Positions 19,293-27,346 of a stretch of 64,000 nt of DNA are shown one piece after another (within the stretch, counting starts at the first letter, position 1; the number at the start of each line of letters is the position of its first letter). Below the pieces are notes generated by a model, which was not told the origin of the DNA, did no database searches, and worked only from the letters and a program-made list of their open reading frames with translations. Location of the stretch: contig JBEVJC010000013.1 in the NCBI GenBank assembly GCA_040510375.1, positions 1 to 64,000 on the forward strand, written 5' to 3'. Source of the stretch: JBEVJC01 sp040510375. GTDB lineage: Bacteria > Bacteroidota > Bacteroidia > Chitinophagales > Chitinophagaceae. The translations under genes were made by a program, and so were the position numbers.

Positions 19293-20291
19293 TCAGAGAT
19301 TGGCTGTTTTGAGTTTGCGGGGAACCTTCACTTCAGCTGATTTTGTTTTCCCGTCGCGTTCGTATTTAAATTTAACGGAGACCTTGTCCTTACTATCCTT
19401 CATCACTTTTGCGATCTCATCGGCACTGTTCACTGCTTTCCCATCTACTTCAAGTATCACATCATCTTCTTCTATCCCCGCTTTTGCTGCATTTCCCTCA
19501 TCACTTACATTCAACACCTTCACACCCTTGCCATCATCGGTGTCCTGCACCGTAAGGCCCAGGCGGGGCGCGCCACCAAACGCATTGAATGTCTGACCGT
19601 ACGACCTGGGGATCATGTCAAACTTCAGCTCCCGCAATGATTGTTCAAGATTTTCCGAATCAAATTTGAAGTCAGAATGGTCCGTGGTTCCCGAACCGGT
19701 TACAGTAATTACTTCTGTTTTACCTAGTTCGGCGGTTGCTTTTTCTGTTTTTCCATTCCGGAGAAAACTGACTATAACCTTATCACCCGCTTTATGGTCG
19801 CGGATAGTCCTGGACAGCTCATCAGGAGAATCAATAGTCTTATCATCGATGCTGGTGATTACATCATTTTTTTTCAGACCAGCTTTTTCCGCACCACTTC
19901 CCTTCGTTACACTCAGGATGGTAACACCGTTGTCGGCAGATGAAGTGGTGACACCAAGAACGGCAGTGTTAGCCGTACCTATAGATCTGACTGAATAACG
20001 TGGAGTACTATTCAGGGCGGTAACGTCCCGTACCTTACGACGGGTTACTGTTACATCCCTGTCTTTTTCATCAACGGGTTTGCCGTTAACCAGGACTTTG
20101 TCACCATCCAGTTCGATTGTCAGTTTATTACTCGAATCGGCTTTCATGGTGATAATGATCTGCTCGCCATTATTCTTTGACCGTTTTGTTGGATAACCCT
20201 CAACAGTTACATCCTGTGCAGTTGAACAATAAGGGATAACAGATGCAATCAATAGCAGCAGGGGGGTCAGTTTTACTGGAAATTTTGTCAT
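19293..20291 (-). CDS. Exported double-PDZ domain protein without protease domain
   Basis: A 332-residue protein with an N-terminal signal peptide (MTKFPVKLTPLLLLIASVIP, likely cut after CSTAQ). Two PDZ domains are seen: one around residues 110-190 (LGVTTSSADNGVTILSVTKG, GSGAEKAGLKKNDVITSIDD) and one around 240-325 (LGLTVQDTDDGKGVKVLNVS, AKAGIEEDDVILEVDGKAV). A charged linker separates them. No serine-protease catalytic domain is present, so it is not a complete HtrA/DegP; it may bind C-termini of envelope proteins or be an adaptor. The function is not known. It is transcribed alone, with a terminator right after it. Confidence 0.88.
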   Translation of the reverse strand: MTKFPVKLTPLLLLIASVIPYCSTAQDVTVEGYPTKRSKNNGEQIIITMKADSSNKLTIELDGDKVLVNGKPVDEKDRDVTVTRRKVRDVTALNSTPRYSVRSIGTANTAVLGVTTSSADNGVTILSVTKGSGAEKAGLKKNDVITSIDDKTIDSPDELSRTIRDHKAGDKVIVSFLRNGKTEKATAELGKTEVITVTGSGTTDHSDFKFDSENLEQSLRELKFDMIPRSYGQTFNAFGGAPRLGLTVQDTDDGKGVKVLNVSDEGNAAKAGIEEDDVILEVDGKAVNSADEIAKVMKDSKDKVSVKFKYERDGKTKSAEVKVPRKLKTANL

Positions 20292-20598
20292 GGAGTATAT
20301 TTTTTTACTTGTCTACGTGATCTTTCGTAGATCAAATATAGGGTATTTTATGAAATACGAAACATTTCGGAATTGTTAAAATCCCTATATCCAAAAAATG
20401 TTTTTTTCCCTCGGTCCGGACGGCCAAACCCGTACGGGACGCAGAACCATGTGGTTATAAAAAAAATTTGGCAGGGTTTTGTAAATCAGATAATTATAGT
20501 AAAGTTACCTCGTATTTTTACACCTTCCATTATGTGGAAAAATGGAACTAAATGTTCATATTTGAGATACATTAACCTAATAAGCGATTACCCTTACA
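20292..20598. promoter_or_regulatory. Intergenic region between divergent PDZ gene and 41-residue ORF
   Basis: About 300 bp with no larger ORF of note. It holds a perfect 7-bp inverted repeat, TTCCATT at 20525-20531 and AATGGAA at 20541-20547, followed ten bases later by CATATTTG (20557-20564), a one-mismatch copy of the Bacteroidota -7 box TAnnTTTG reading to the right. The arrangement looks like an operator just upstream of a core promoter for the small ORF at 20599. This is inference from position. Confidence 0.45.
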
Positions 20599-20724
20599 AT
20601 GAAAATTCTTTCCATCTGTTGTATCGTTTTATGTCTTGCCACTATCACTTACATGATCTACATCTATTGGGAGTCCCGGTCATATAAGTTAAGTGAGGAC
20701 GAAGAAGACACTTTACGTTATTGA
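20599..20724 (+). CDS. Small single-pass membrane protein (41 residues), unknown
   Basis: ATG at 20599 opens a frame encoding 41 residues: a hydrophobic helix MKILSICCIVLCLATITYMI followed by a short charged tail with S-E-D-E-E-D and ending T-L-R-Y. The layout (no basic n-region beyond one Lys, a 20-residue helix, an acidic tail) suits a small inner-membrane peptide with its C-terminus outside or inside; orientation is not clear. It has its own promoter-like box and inverted repeat upstream. Its stop overlaps the alaS stop by 7 bp on the opposite strand. I recognise no family. Whether it is expressed is uncertain. Confidence 0.5.
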   Translation: MKILSICCIVLCLATITYMIYIYWESRSYKLSEDEEDTLRY

Positions 20725-23339
20725 GCAGCCACAACTTTACGAACGGCATCAATAACCTCCTGCAAACGTGAACTATCCTGTCCACCTGCAGTAGCCTGAT
20801 TTTTTTGTCCGCCCCCACCACCTTTTATCAGTGGCGCTACGATCTCCTTAATCATCTTTCCGGCATCAAGTGTACCTGCTGCCGTTAACTTATCGCTCAG
20901 GCTGATGGCAACAAAAGATTTTCCATCAATACCTGCGCAGAGCACAGCGGCATAATTATCCAGTTTGTTTTTCAGTTCGCTGCCGATCTTCCTTAATCCG
21001 TCAGCGGAATTGAGATCCAGTATTGCCCCAACAAAATCTATCCCGTTGATCTTTTCAGTTTTTGAAACAAGTTCATCACGGATCACCAGCAATTGCCTGG
21101 CTTCTGCACTCTCCAGTTTCTTTTCCAGCGCATGTTTATCATCCATCAGTTTTTCAACTGATTTCAACGGTTCCTTTGTCTTGAGCAGTTCTGTCAGCTT
21201 TTTCAGCTGGGCAGTCGAAGAAAGGTAATGGTTGATTGCCGCTTCGCCTGTCAATGCTTCGATACGGCGGACTCCTGCTGCAACGGCCGATTCACTGGTA
21301 ATGCTGAACAGGCCAATCATACCCGTTGCTCCCACATGGGTGCCGCCGCAAAGCTCTACGGAATAATCCGGATCGATAGTAACAACCCGGACCAGGTCTC
21401 CATACTTTTCGCCAAACAACGCAGTGGCACCGGATTTCAGGGCCTCTTCCTTCGGCATTTCCCTGATCACCACCGGAATATTTTCCCGTACTTTTTCATT
21501 TACGATTTCTTCCACGCGCCGTATTTCTTCATCCGTCATTTTTGAAAAATGGGCGAAGTCGAACCGCAACACATTTGCTGATACCAGTGAGCCTTTCTGT
21601 GCCACCTGTTTTCCAAGCACAACTTTCAGTGCAGCATGCAACAGGTGTGTTGCAGTATGGTTACGGGTAATGGCAGCCCGGCTGGATTTGTCAACCCTGG
21701 CAATCACCGTTGAATTAATCTCTGCGGGCAATTCATCTGTGAAATGTATGATAAGGTCGTTTTCTTTTTTTGTATCATTCACCCTCACAGGGCCCGACGG
21801 GAATTCAAGCTGTCCTGTGTCGCCCACCTGTCCGCCACTCTCTGCGTAAAAGGGAGTTGAATCCAGCACAAGCTGGTACTGTTCCTTACCCTTCGCCCTG
21901 ATCTTCCGGTAACGTGCCACCCTTGTCTCCGCTTCCAGTTCCCTGTAACCTGTAAAACTTGTCTTTCCCGAGTCACCCAATTCGATCCAGTCGTCTGTAT
22001 CAACAGCAGTAGCTGCTCTTGAACGGTCTTTTTGTTCTTTCAATGCTTTTTCAAATCCGGCTTCATCTACCTGCAGGTTGTTCTCCAATGCGATCAGCCT
22101 TGTCAGGTCAATCGGAAATCCATACGTATCATATAACTCGAAAGTTTCCGCTCCTCCCAGTCTACCATCCTTTGCAGACTTAACAAGATCATCAATTCTT
22201 TTCAATCCCTTTTCCAGTGTGCGCAGGAACGACTCTTCTTCTTCGCGGATTACTTTTGAAACAAACTCTGCCTGCTCATACAATTCAGGGAACACATATT
22301 TGAATTGCAGCGAGAGTTGCATCACCAGCTGGTGAAGTAAGGGTTGTTTAAAATCGAGATAAGAATAATAATATCTCACGGCCCTGCGGAGGATGCGGCG
22401 GATTACATATCCCGCACCTGTATTGGATGGCAACTGACCGTCGGCAATAGTGAAACTGATTGCCCTGATATGATCTGCCAGTACGCGGAAAGCCACGGCC
22501 TGGCGGCTGTCACTGTTATCGTATTTTTTACCGGTGATCTCTTCCACTGTATTGATGGTGCCGCTGAATACATCGGTATCATAGTTGGATGTCTTCTGTT
22601 GTAATACGCGAACCAGTCGCTCGAAACCCATCCCGGTATCTACATGTTTTTCGGGCAAATGTTCCAGGCTTCCGTTTTTTAACCGGTTAAATTGGATGAA
22701 TACATTATTCCAGATTTCAATCACCTGTGGATGATCATTGTTGACCAGAGTTTTTCCATCTGTGGCCTTTCTTTCTTCCGCACTGCGGCAATCCACATGG
22801 ATCTCCGTACAGGGACCACAGGGACCGGTTTCACCCATTTCCCAGAAATTATCTTTTTTATTTCCCAGCAGGATGCGGTCTTCCGCGATTACCTTTTTCC
22901 ATTCATTATATGCTTCTTCATCACGGGGCAGGCCTTCCGTTGCGTCTCCTTCAAAAATCGTCACATAAAGGCGGTCCTTATCAATTTTAAAAACTTCTGT
23001 TAAGAGTTCCCAGCTCCAGGCGATTGCTTCTTTTTTAAAATAATCGCCAAAACTCCAGTTCCCCAGCATTTCAAACATGGTATGGTGGTAGGTATCAACC
23101 CCCACTTCTTCCAGGTCGTTATGTTTTCCGCTGACCCGAAGGCATTTCTGTGTGTCGGCTACGCGCGGGTTTGGTGATTTCCGGTTACCAAGGAAATAGT
23201 CCTTGAACTGGTTCATTCCCGCGTTGGTGAACATCAGTGTCGGATCATTTTTAACAACTATGGAGGAAGACGGCACAATCACGTGCGCCTTCGACTTGAA
23301 AAAATCCAGGAATTGTTTACGTATTTCGTTTGAAGTCAT
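20718..23339 (-). CDS. alaS: Alanine--tRNA ligase
   Basis: An 873-residue class II synthetase that charges tRNA(Ala) and edits mis-serylated tRNA. The catalytic domain shows the class II motifs in MTSNEIRKQFLDFF, NAGMNQFKDYFLG and HHTMFEMLGNWSFGDYFKKE. The editing domain has the zinc site HTATHLLHAAL and CGGTHVGATG. The C-terminal DHHA1 domain has the glycine-rich IKGGGGGQKNQATAGG. The length is standard. It is divergent from an M23 peptidase gene and followed by a MerR gene, a neighbourhood I have the impression is conserved in Bacteroidota. Confidence 0.98.
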   Translation of the reverse strand: MTSNEIRKQFLDFFKSKAHVIVPSSSIVVKNDPTLMFTNAGMNQFKDYFLGNRKSPNPRVADTQKCLRVSGKHNDLEEVGVDTYHHTMFEMLGNWSFGDYFKKEAIAWSWELLTEVFKIDKDRLYVTIFEGDATEGLPRDEEAYNEWKKVIAEDRILLGNKKDNFWEMGETGPCGPCTEIHVDCRSAEERKATDGKTLVNNDHPQVIEIWNNVFIQFNRLKNGSLEHLPEKHVDTGMGFERLVRVLQQKTSNYDTDVFSGTINTVEEITGKKYDNSDSRQAVAFRVLADHIRAISFTIADGQLPSNTGAGYVIRRILRRAVRYYYSYLDFKQPLLHQLVMQLSLQFKYVFPELYEQAEFVSKVIREEEESFLRTLEKGLKRIDDLVKSAKDGRLGGAETFELYDTYGFPIDLTRLIALENNLQVDEAGFEKALKEQKDRSRAATAVDTDDWIELGDSGKTSFTGYRELEAETRVARYRKIRAKGKEQYQLVLDSTPFYAESGGQVGDTGQLEFPSGPVRVNDTKKENDLIIHFTDELPAEINSTVIARVDKSSRAAITRNHTATHLLHAALKVVLGKQVAQKGSLVSANVLRFDFAHFSKMTDEEIRRVEEIVNEKVRENIPVVIREMPKEEALKSGATALFGEKYGDLVRVVTIDPDYSVELCGGTHVGATGMIGLFSITSESAVAAGVRRIEALTGEAAINHYLSSTAQLKKLTELLKTKEPLKSVEKLMDDKHALEKKLESAEARQLLVIRDELVSKTEKINGIDFVGAILDLNSADGLRKIGSELKNKLDNYAAVLCAGIDGKSFVAISLSDKLTAAGTLDAGKMIKEIVAPLIKGGGGGQKNQATAGGQDSSRLQEVIDAVRKVVAAQ

Positions 23340-23406
23340 TGCTAAGGTATTTTACCAACCCAACCTGCATTTTATACCTGGCCAGGGTGCTTAAGAGAGA
23401 ATTGGG

Positions 23407-23437
23407 TTGATTTTTGCTAAAATGCACCCTATATTTG
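23407..23437 (+). promoter_or_regulatory. Bacteroidota-type promoter for the M23 peptidase gene
   Basis: TTG at 23407-23409, a 20-nt spacer, and a perfect TAnnTTTG element TATATTTG at 23430-23437. This matches the -33/-7 architecture described for Bacteroides and Flavobacterium. It predicts a transcript start near 23444 and a leader of about 70 nt before the ATG at 23516. Confidence 0.65.
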
Positions 23438-23515
23438 TTTACCCCTGTTACGGGTGGTCGCAAAGTTAAATCAAAAGGCATTTGAAGTCTGCAATCAGAC
23501 TAAGAAAGCTTTGGT

Positions 23516-24487
23516 ATGAAGAAAATCAAATATTACTATAACACCAATACTCTACGCTATGAAAAGCTGGAGATTCCGTTGCGCGTAAAGATGCTCCGGA
23601 TCTTCGGGTTCCTTGCCGCCGCTCTTGTAACTGCTGCCCTCATCTCTTTTTTCGCTTTCCGGTTTGTAGGTTCACCGCGCGAAAAAATCCTGGCCTTACA
23701 GAAAGAACAACTGGAAGACCAGTATACTTCCATGCAGGATAAGGTGAGCCTTCTCGATCAGCAGATGAAAGAACTGGAAAAAAGGGATAACAATGTTTAT
23801 CGTTCCATCTTTGAAGCGAACCCCATACCCGATAGTGCAAGGCAGAAACAGATAGAAAACCAGCAGGAATTTGCAAAGGTGGAAGGAATGGGTAATACTG
23901 AATTATTATCGTCCATCAGTTCGATCATGAATAACCTGGGCAACCGGATCAGGGTGCAACTGACTTCGTATAACGAAATCGACGGACTGATAAAGAACAA
24001 GGAAGCCCTTCTGTCGCATACCCCCGCCATCCAGCCTGTAAGTAATAAAGAACTCTCCCGCATCGCTTCGGGATTCGGAACAAGGGTGGATCCGGTTTAT
24101 AAGACTATGAAGATGCATGCCGGTCTGGATTTTGCAGCACCACAGGGAACACCTATTTACAGTACAGCCGATGGCACCGTGGCCATTGCCGGTAATATGG
24201 GTAACGGTTATGGAAATTATGTGGTTGTCCGTCACGGTTATGGATATGAAACCTTGTATGGCCACATGGTAAGGGTGAAAGCCCGGCCCGGCCAGGTGGT
24301 TAAACGTGGCGAAGTAATCGGCTGGGTTGGAAGCAGTGGTAAATCCACCGGTCCGCATTGTCACTACGAGGTACATAAGAATGGAAATAAAATAGATCCG
24401 GTTTACTTTTTTTATAATGACCTTACACCCGAACAGTTCGACCGGCTGTTGAAACAGGCCGCAGCCTCCAACCAGAGCTTTGATTAA
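23516..24487 (+). CDS. M23-family peptidoglycan endopeptidase, membrane-anchored
   Basis: A 323-residue LytM/M23 zinc metallopeptidase that cuts cross-links or bridges in peptidoglycan, or activates other hydrolases. After a basic N-terminus comes one transmembrane helix (about 29-50), a coiled-coil region (about 55-165) and the M23 domain with zinc ligands H201 and D205 in HAGLDFA and H283 in HCHYEV; H250 in LYGH and H281 complete the catalytic set. All ligands are intact, so it should be active rather than an EnvC-like activator. It sits between alaS and merR and has its own promoter. Confidence 0.93.
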   Translation: MKKIKYYYNTNTLRYEKLEIPLRVKMLRIFGFLAAALVTAALISFFAFRFVGSPREKILALQKEQLEDQYTSMQDKVSLLDQQMKELEKRDNNVYRSIFEANPIPDSARQKQIENQQEFAKVEGMGNTELLSSISSIMNNLGNRIRVQLTSYNEIDGLIKNKEALLSHTPAIQPVSNKELSRIASGFGTRVDPVYKTMKMHAGLDFAAPQGTPIYSTADGTVAIAGNMGNGYGNYVVVRHGYGYETLYGHMVRVKARPGQVVKRGEVIGWVGSSGKSTGPHCHYEVHKNGNKIDPVYFFYNDLTPEQFDRLLKQAAASNQSFD

Positions 24488-24507
24488 CTGCTGATGAAGA
24501 TGACCCC

Positions 24508-24515
24508 TATCTTTG
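24508..24515 (+). promoter_or_regulatory. Possible -7 element for the MerR-type gene
   Basis: TATCTTTG, a perfect match to TAnnTTTG, lies in the 35-bp gap between the M23 stop and the MerR start. A TTTG at 24479-24482 lies 25 nt upstream, slightly more than the usual spacer. If used, transcription would begin within a few bases of the ATG at 24523, giving an almost leaderless mRNA. Confidence 0.45.
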
Positions 24516-24522
24516 CACAGAC

Positions 24523-25446
24523 ATGGCTAAAGGACTTTCACAGATAACACTCGACTTCGTTGCACCCGAAGAACCGAAGCCGGTTCCCCGGGAGGAGATT
24601 GCTGACCAGGTGCTACAGGATCGCAGCGGGCCGGTATCTGAAGAGCCAGCAATTCAGAAACGCACCGAACCGGATTTTCCTGTACCGGAAATTCAGGATC
24701 ACGTAGATCCAATACCCCAGGAGCGGGAATTTCAACATCGCATCGGGCCAGCTCCTCATGAACCTGAAACAGAAGTCCCTGCCGTTATGCAGATAAAACA
24801 CGACGGGCTGTTTATAGATGAACCGGAATCAATTACTGTATTGGAGTTGGAGGTTCAGAGTTCGTCAGGACGCGATGCTGGTATTGAAATATCTGCAGAC
24901 ACCCTGTTCCAGCCCGAAGATCAGGCAGTAAAGGACCAGCCAGGTAATGTAAATGAAGCGGAACATACTTCCGTTGAACCAGGAAATGAAGAAACCTTTC
25001 CTGAATCATTCCATTCCGGCCAGTCTCCGGCATCACCTTCGGTGAAAAAAAACCCATCGGGCCGTGGCCGTCGTTCACTCAAGGATATGCCTTCCGCCGG
25101 CGACTTTCCCGAAATTCCGGATGATGAAATCCTGTTTTCCAAACAGTATTATTCGATGGGCGAAGTGGCCCTGATGTTTCACGAAAACCAGTCACTGATC
25201 CGTTATTGGGAAACGGAATTCGACATTCTTAAACCGAAGAAAAACGGGAAAGGCGACCGCTTCTTCCGACCAGCTGATGTGAAAAATCTTTTTATGATTT
25301 ACGACCTGCTGAGACGCCGCAAATTCACGATTGAAGGAGCTAAAGAATACCTCAGGGGTAACAGACAGGCAGAGGAACGATTTGAAATGATCCGGTCCCT
25401 CGGAAGGATCCGCAACTTCCTGCTTGAACTCCGTGCCGGACTTTGA
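24523..25446 (+). CDS. MerR-family transcriptional regulator with long repeat-containing N-terminal extension
   Basis: A 307-residue protein. The DNA-binding MerR domain is at the C-terminal end, about residues 208-285: YYSMGEVALMFHENQSLIRY, WETEF, then FRPADVKNLFMIYDLLRRR. The usual Bacteroidota homologue beside alaS is, as far as I know, a short protein of about 110-120 residues that starts near that point. Here about 195 residues precede it, acidic, rich in Pro/Glu/Gln, and predicted disordered, with four 13-residue tandem repeats at 32-83 and a basic K-K-N-P-S-G-R-G-R-R patch just before the domain. The effector is unknown; no obvious metal-binding cysteines are present at the C-terminus. 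Confidence 0.88.
   Translation: MAKGLSQITLDFVAPEEPKPVPREEIADQVLQDRSGPVSEEPAIQKRTEPDFPVPEIQDHVDPIPQEREFQHRIGPAPHEPETEVPAVMQIKHDGLFIDEPESITVLELEVQSSSGRDAGIEISADTLFQPEDQAVKDQPGNVNEAEHTSVEPGNEETFPESFHSGQSPASPSVKKNPSGRGRRSLKDMPSAGDFPEIPDDEILFSKQYYSMGEVALMFHENQSLIRYWETEFDILKPKKNGKGDRFFRPADVKNLFMIYDLLRRRKFTIEGAKEYLRGNRQAEERFEMIRSLGRIRNFLLELRAGL
24616..24771 (+). repeat. Four 39-bp units encoding 13-residue repeats inside the MerR gene
   Basis: Residues 32-44, 45-57, 58-70 and 71-83 align without gaps: QDRSGPVSEEPAI, QKRTEPDFPVPEI, QDHVDPIPQEREF and QHRIGPAPHEPET. Each begins with Gln, has a basic residue at position 2 or 3, an acidic or Gly residue at position 5 and Pro at position 6. The repeats are diverged at the DNA level, so they are old and kept in frame. 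Confidence 0.75.
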
Positions 25447-25832
25447 AGTGGGGTAATAAATCTTCAGTCTGTTGCCACGATTCCATAAAATCACCCCAAA
25501 TGATGATCGCCCTGCCTCTTTTTTGACAGACTGGCACGGTCCCTTGCCTCCCTTCTGTGCCCCTGCAATGCGATCCAGGGCCTATTTCATTGATTTTCAA
25601 AAAATTCCGGATTTATTCACCTGCCTTAACAAGTTTTTAATAGAATGGCTGATTTGCATTCTAACTTTTGGTCTGATTTATGGATAAAGGAATCAGGACA
25701 GATGATAAACGCTCTTTAAGTTTCCCGGGTCTTTAATTGAAGTAACCGAAGTGTAATTACGGAGACCAGAAGTGGAAGTACGTTGTTTTTGATTTAGATG
25801 TTCGTTAACATCAAGCGATACACTATTCAACG
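25447..25832. other. Non-coding stretch after the MerR gene
   Basis: About 385 bp without a convincing ORF; only short open frames with no family character occur. Base composition is more AT-rich toward the right. It may be a long 3' untranslated region or simply spacer. See the candidate RNA to its right. Confidence 0.5.
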
Positions 25833-25953
25833 TAAATTTGCGTTATCAAAATAAGAACAATAAGGACGAAAGTCCTCATTATAAATCAGTCAATTTTCTC
25901 ATAAGCAGTTAGTTTTGGTTGCGACCCCTGTTTCCACAGGGGTCTATTTTTTT
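25833..25953 (+). ncRNA. Candidate small RNA with promoter-like box, GNRA hairpin and terminator
   Basis: A -7-like element TAAATTTG (perfect TAnnTTTG) at 25833-25840 predicts a start near 25847. Downstream come a 5-bp hairpin closed by a GAAA tetraloop (AGGAC 25863-25867, GTCCT 25872-25876), an A/T-rich linker and a strong intrinsic terminator at 25923-25953. The predicted transcript is about 105 nt. A -33 element at the right distance is not clear. It does not resemble SRP RNA, 6S RNA or tmRNA by eye. The alternative is a terminator serving a long MerR 3' UTR. Confidence 0.4.
25923..25953 (+). terminator. Intrinsic terminator, plus strand
   Basis: A perfect 9-bp stem GACCCCTGT (25923-25931) with ACAGGGGTC (25936-25944), 4-nt loop TTCC, then TATTTTTTT. 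The T-run is only on the plus-strand side, so it does not serve vanZ; its last stem base touches the vanZ stop codon. Confidence 0.9.
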
Positions 25954-26381
25954 ATAAACCTGTACCTGCTATAAAGAAAACCTGCCAGGGATCCGGCTCC
26001 ATCCGCCAGTATATCACCGCTATCAAATGAGCGGTTCGGAATGAAATCCCGCTGCACATATTCCATAATAATCCCGTAAAGAAAAGTTACCATAGCTGTT
26101 AAGATAAATGCGCGGAGTAACGAACGTTGCTCCAGCTTACGTTCAGCGTCATGCGCGTTCACCTGGTGATGCCTGCGGTAAAACCCCCAGCAGTAAAGGA
26201 ATGTGAGCATGGAAAACAGGCCAATATGGATAAACTTATCAAAATGGATTTTTCCCATCCAGTTTTCGTCGGGAAATGCAGAGCCCGGAAGGGTGAGAAG
26301 TACCACTGTTATAATGAAGAAAAGTATTGCCGGAATAAACAAACGGATCACTGCTATTAATTTCCTGCAAGTATAATTCAT
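25944..26381 (-). CDS. VanZ-like family membrane protein
   Basis: A 145-residue integral membrane protein with four predicted helices: AVIRLFIPAILFFIITVVLL, FIHIGLFSMLTFLYCWGFY, FILTAMVTFLYGIIMEYVQ, and a last short helix near SGDILADGAGSLAGFLYS. The motifs D-K-x-x-H-x-G-x-F (DKFIHIGLF) and E-x-x-Q and F-D-S-G-D-x-x-A-D are typical of VanZ-like proteins, named for teicoplanin resistance but of unclear biochemical role in most bacteria. It is monocistronic here. No other glycopeptide-resistance gene is nearby, so resistance should not be inferred. Confidence 0.88.
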   Translation of the reverse strand: MNYTCRKLIAVIRLFIPAILFFIITVVLLTLPGSAFPDENWMGKIHFDKFIHIGLFSMLTFLYCWGFYRRHHQVNAHDAERKLEQRSLLRAFILTAMVTFLYGIIMEYVQRDFIPNRSFDSGDILADGAGSLAGFLYSRYRFIKK

Positions 26382-26413
26382 TCCCTGCTCGTAAAAAAGA
26401 TGGAGTTCAATGT

Positions 26414-26444
26414 AAAAAAAGAAGCCCCTGAAAAGAGGCCTCTT
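26414..26444 (-). terminator. Intrinsic terminator of the sigma/anti-sigma operon
   Basis: On the minus strand AAGAGGCCUC (plus 26435-26444) pairs with GGGGCUUCUU (plus 26419-26428) through 10 bp including two G-U pairs, with a 6-nt loop and a following run of T. A second imperfect hairpin (AACCAGT...ACTGGTT) lies closer to the anti-sigma stop at about 26457-26491. Confidence 0.7.
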
Positions 26445-26535
26445 ACCAACTATAGAACCAGTACGTCTTCGTTGCCGAAGATGACTGGTTTATTTACGAG
26501 ATGATCTTTTGCGCGGATTTGATGGAACGGTAATA

Positions 26536-27345
26536 TTATAATTTACCCATCACGTACATTGCTCCTTTTGGCTGGCTGCTGCCACCCTTTTTTTCCAGGG
26601 TAATGGCAAATGCTTCAGCACCCTGTGCATTCTTTGCACGGATCAGGAGTTTATCCTGTTTAAGATCGAACACACCAAGGTCTACCGGCTTTCCTTTGAA
26701 TATAGCCCAGAGCTGGTATTGTTTATCACTGGCAGGAACCGGCAGGTTCTGTGCAGCCAGGTAAACATCATGGGAAGTTGTATCCCAATAAACGGTAGCA
26801 AAGGCTGTTGGAGCAATTTCCAGTCCCTTCATCACCGCCATCCGCAGATCCGGCCGGTTAGTGACCAGGGCCAGGTTCTTAATGGTGGTATCCAGTTCCT
26901 GTTTAATTGCGGTTATACGCAGATCGCGGTTTTTTATTTCATTGCCAAGATCCCGGGTAGTAGTGATCATTGTAATATTCCAGATTACACTACCAATCAG
27001 TAATACAACAGAAGCAGCAGCCACATATTTCCAGAAATTCATCCGGCGCACAGGTGCGGAATGCGAATCCCCCAAATCCTTGATGGTAGCGGGTTGCGTA
27101 GTTATTGCTCCCGACTGTCCGGCAGGGAACAGCCGTAAACGGATTTCTTCCCTTAATGATTCAGGAGGAAGGATCGCATGTGTCTTCGACTGCTGTTCGA
27201 GTGCAATCTCAAACGCCAGCCGGGCCTGCAGCACTTCGGGATGCCGGGAAGCCATATGTTCAAACTCTGCCTGCTCTTCAGCAGAAGCGAGTCCGAGAAC
27301 ATAACTCTCGACAATACCACTTAATATGTAGGCCTGGACGTTCAC
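26536..27345 (-). CDS. Anti-sigma factor (RskA-like, membrane)
   Basis: A 269-residue single-pass protein. The cytoplasmic N-terminus (ILSGIVESYVLGLASAEEQAEFEHM) is the anti-sigma-K-type helical module, without a clear zinc-binding His-Cys-Cys set. A transmembrane helix is at about 104-127, followed by a short coiled coil and an extracytoplasmic RskA C-terminal domain (VYWDTTSHDVYLAAQNLPVP, QYQLWAIFKGKPVDLGVFDL). It should hold the sigma factor encoded just upstream and release it on an envelope signal. Only 1 bp separates the two genes, so they are translated together. Confidence 0.92.
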   Translation of the reverse strand: MNVQAYILSGIVESYVLGLASAEEQAEFEHMASRHPEVLQARLAFEIALEQQSKTHAILPPESLREEIRLRLFPAGQSGAITTQPATIKDLGDSHSAPVRRMNFWKYVAAASVVLLIGSVIWNITMITTTRDLGNEIKNRDLRITAIKQELDTTIKNLALVTNRPDLRMAVMKGLEIAPTAFATVYWDTTSHDVYLAAQNLPVPASDKQYQLWAIFKGKPVDLGVFDLKQDKLLIRAKNAQGAEAFAITLEKKGGSSQPKGAMYVMGKL

Positions 27346-27346
27346 T

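Noticed and set aside
25944..26381. Possible glycopeptide resistance locus around vanZ
   Set aside because: VanZ-like proteins are widespread; no vanA/H/X/R/S gene is near, so resistance is not a supported reading.
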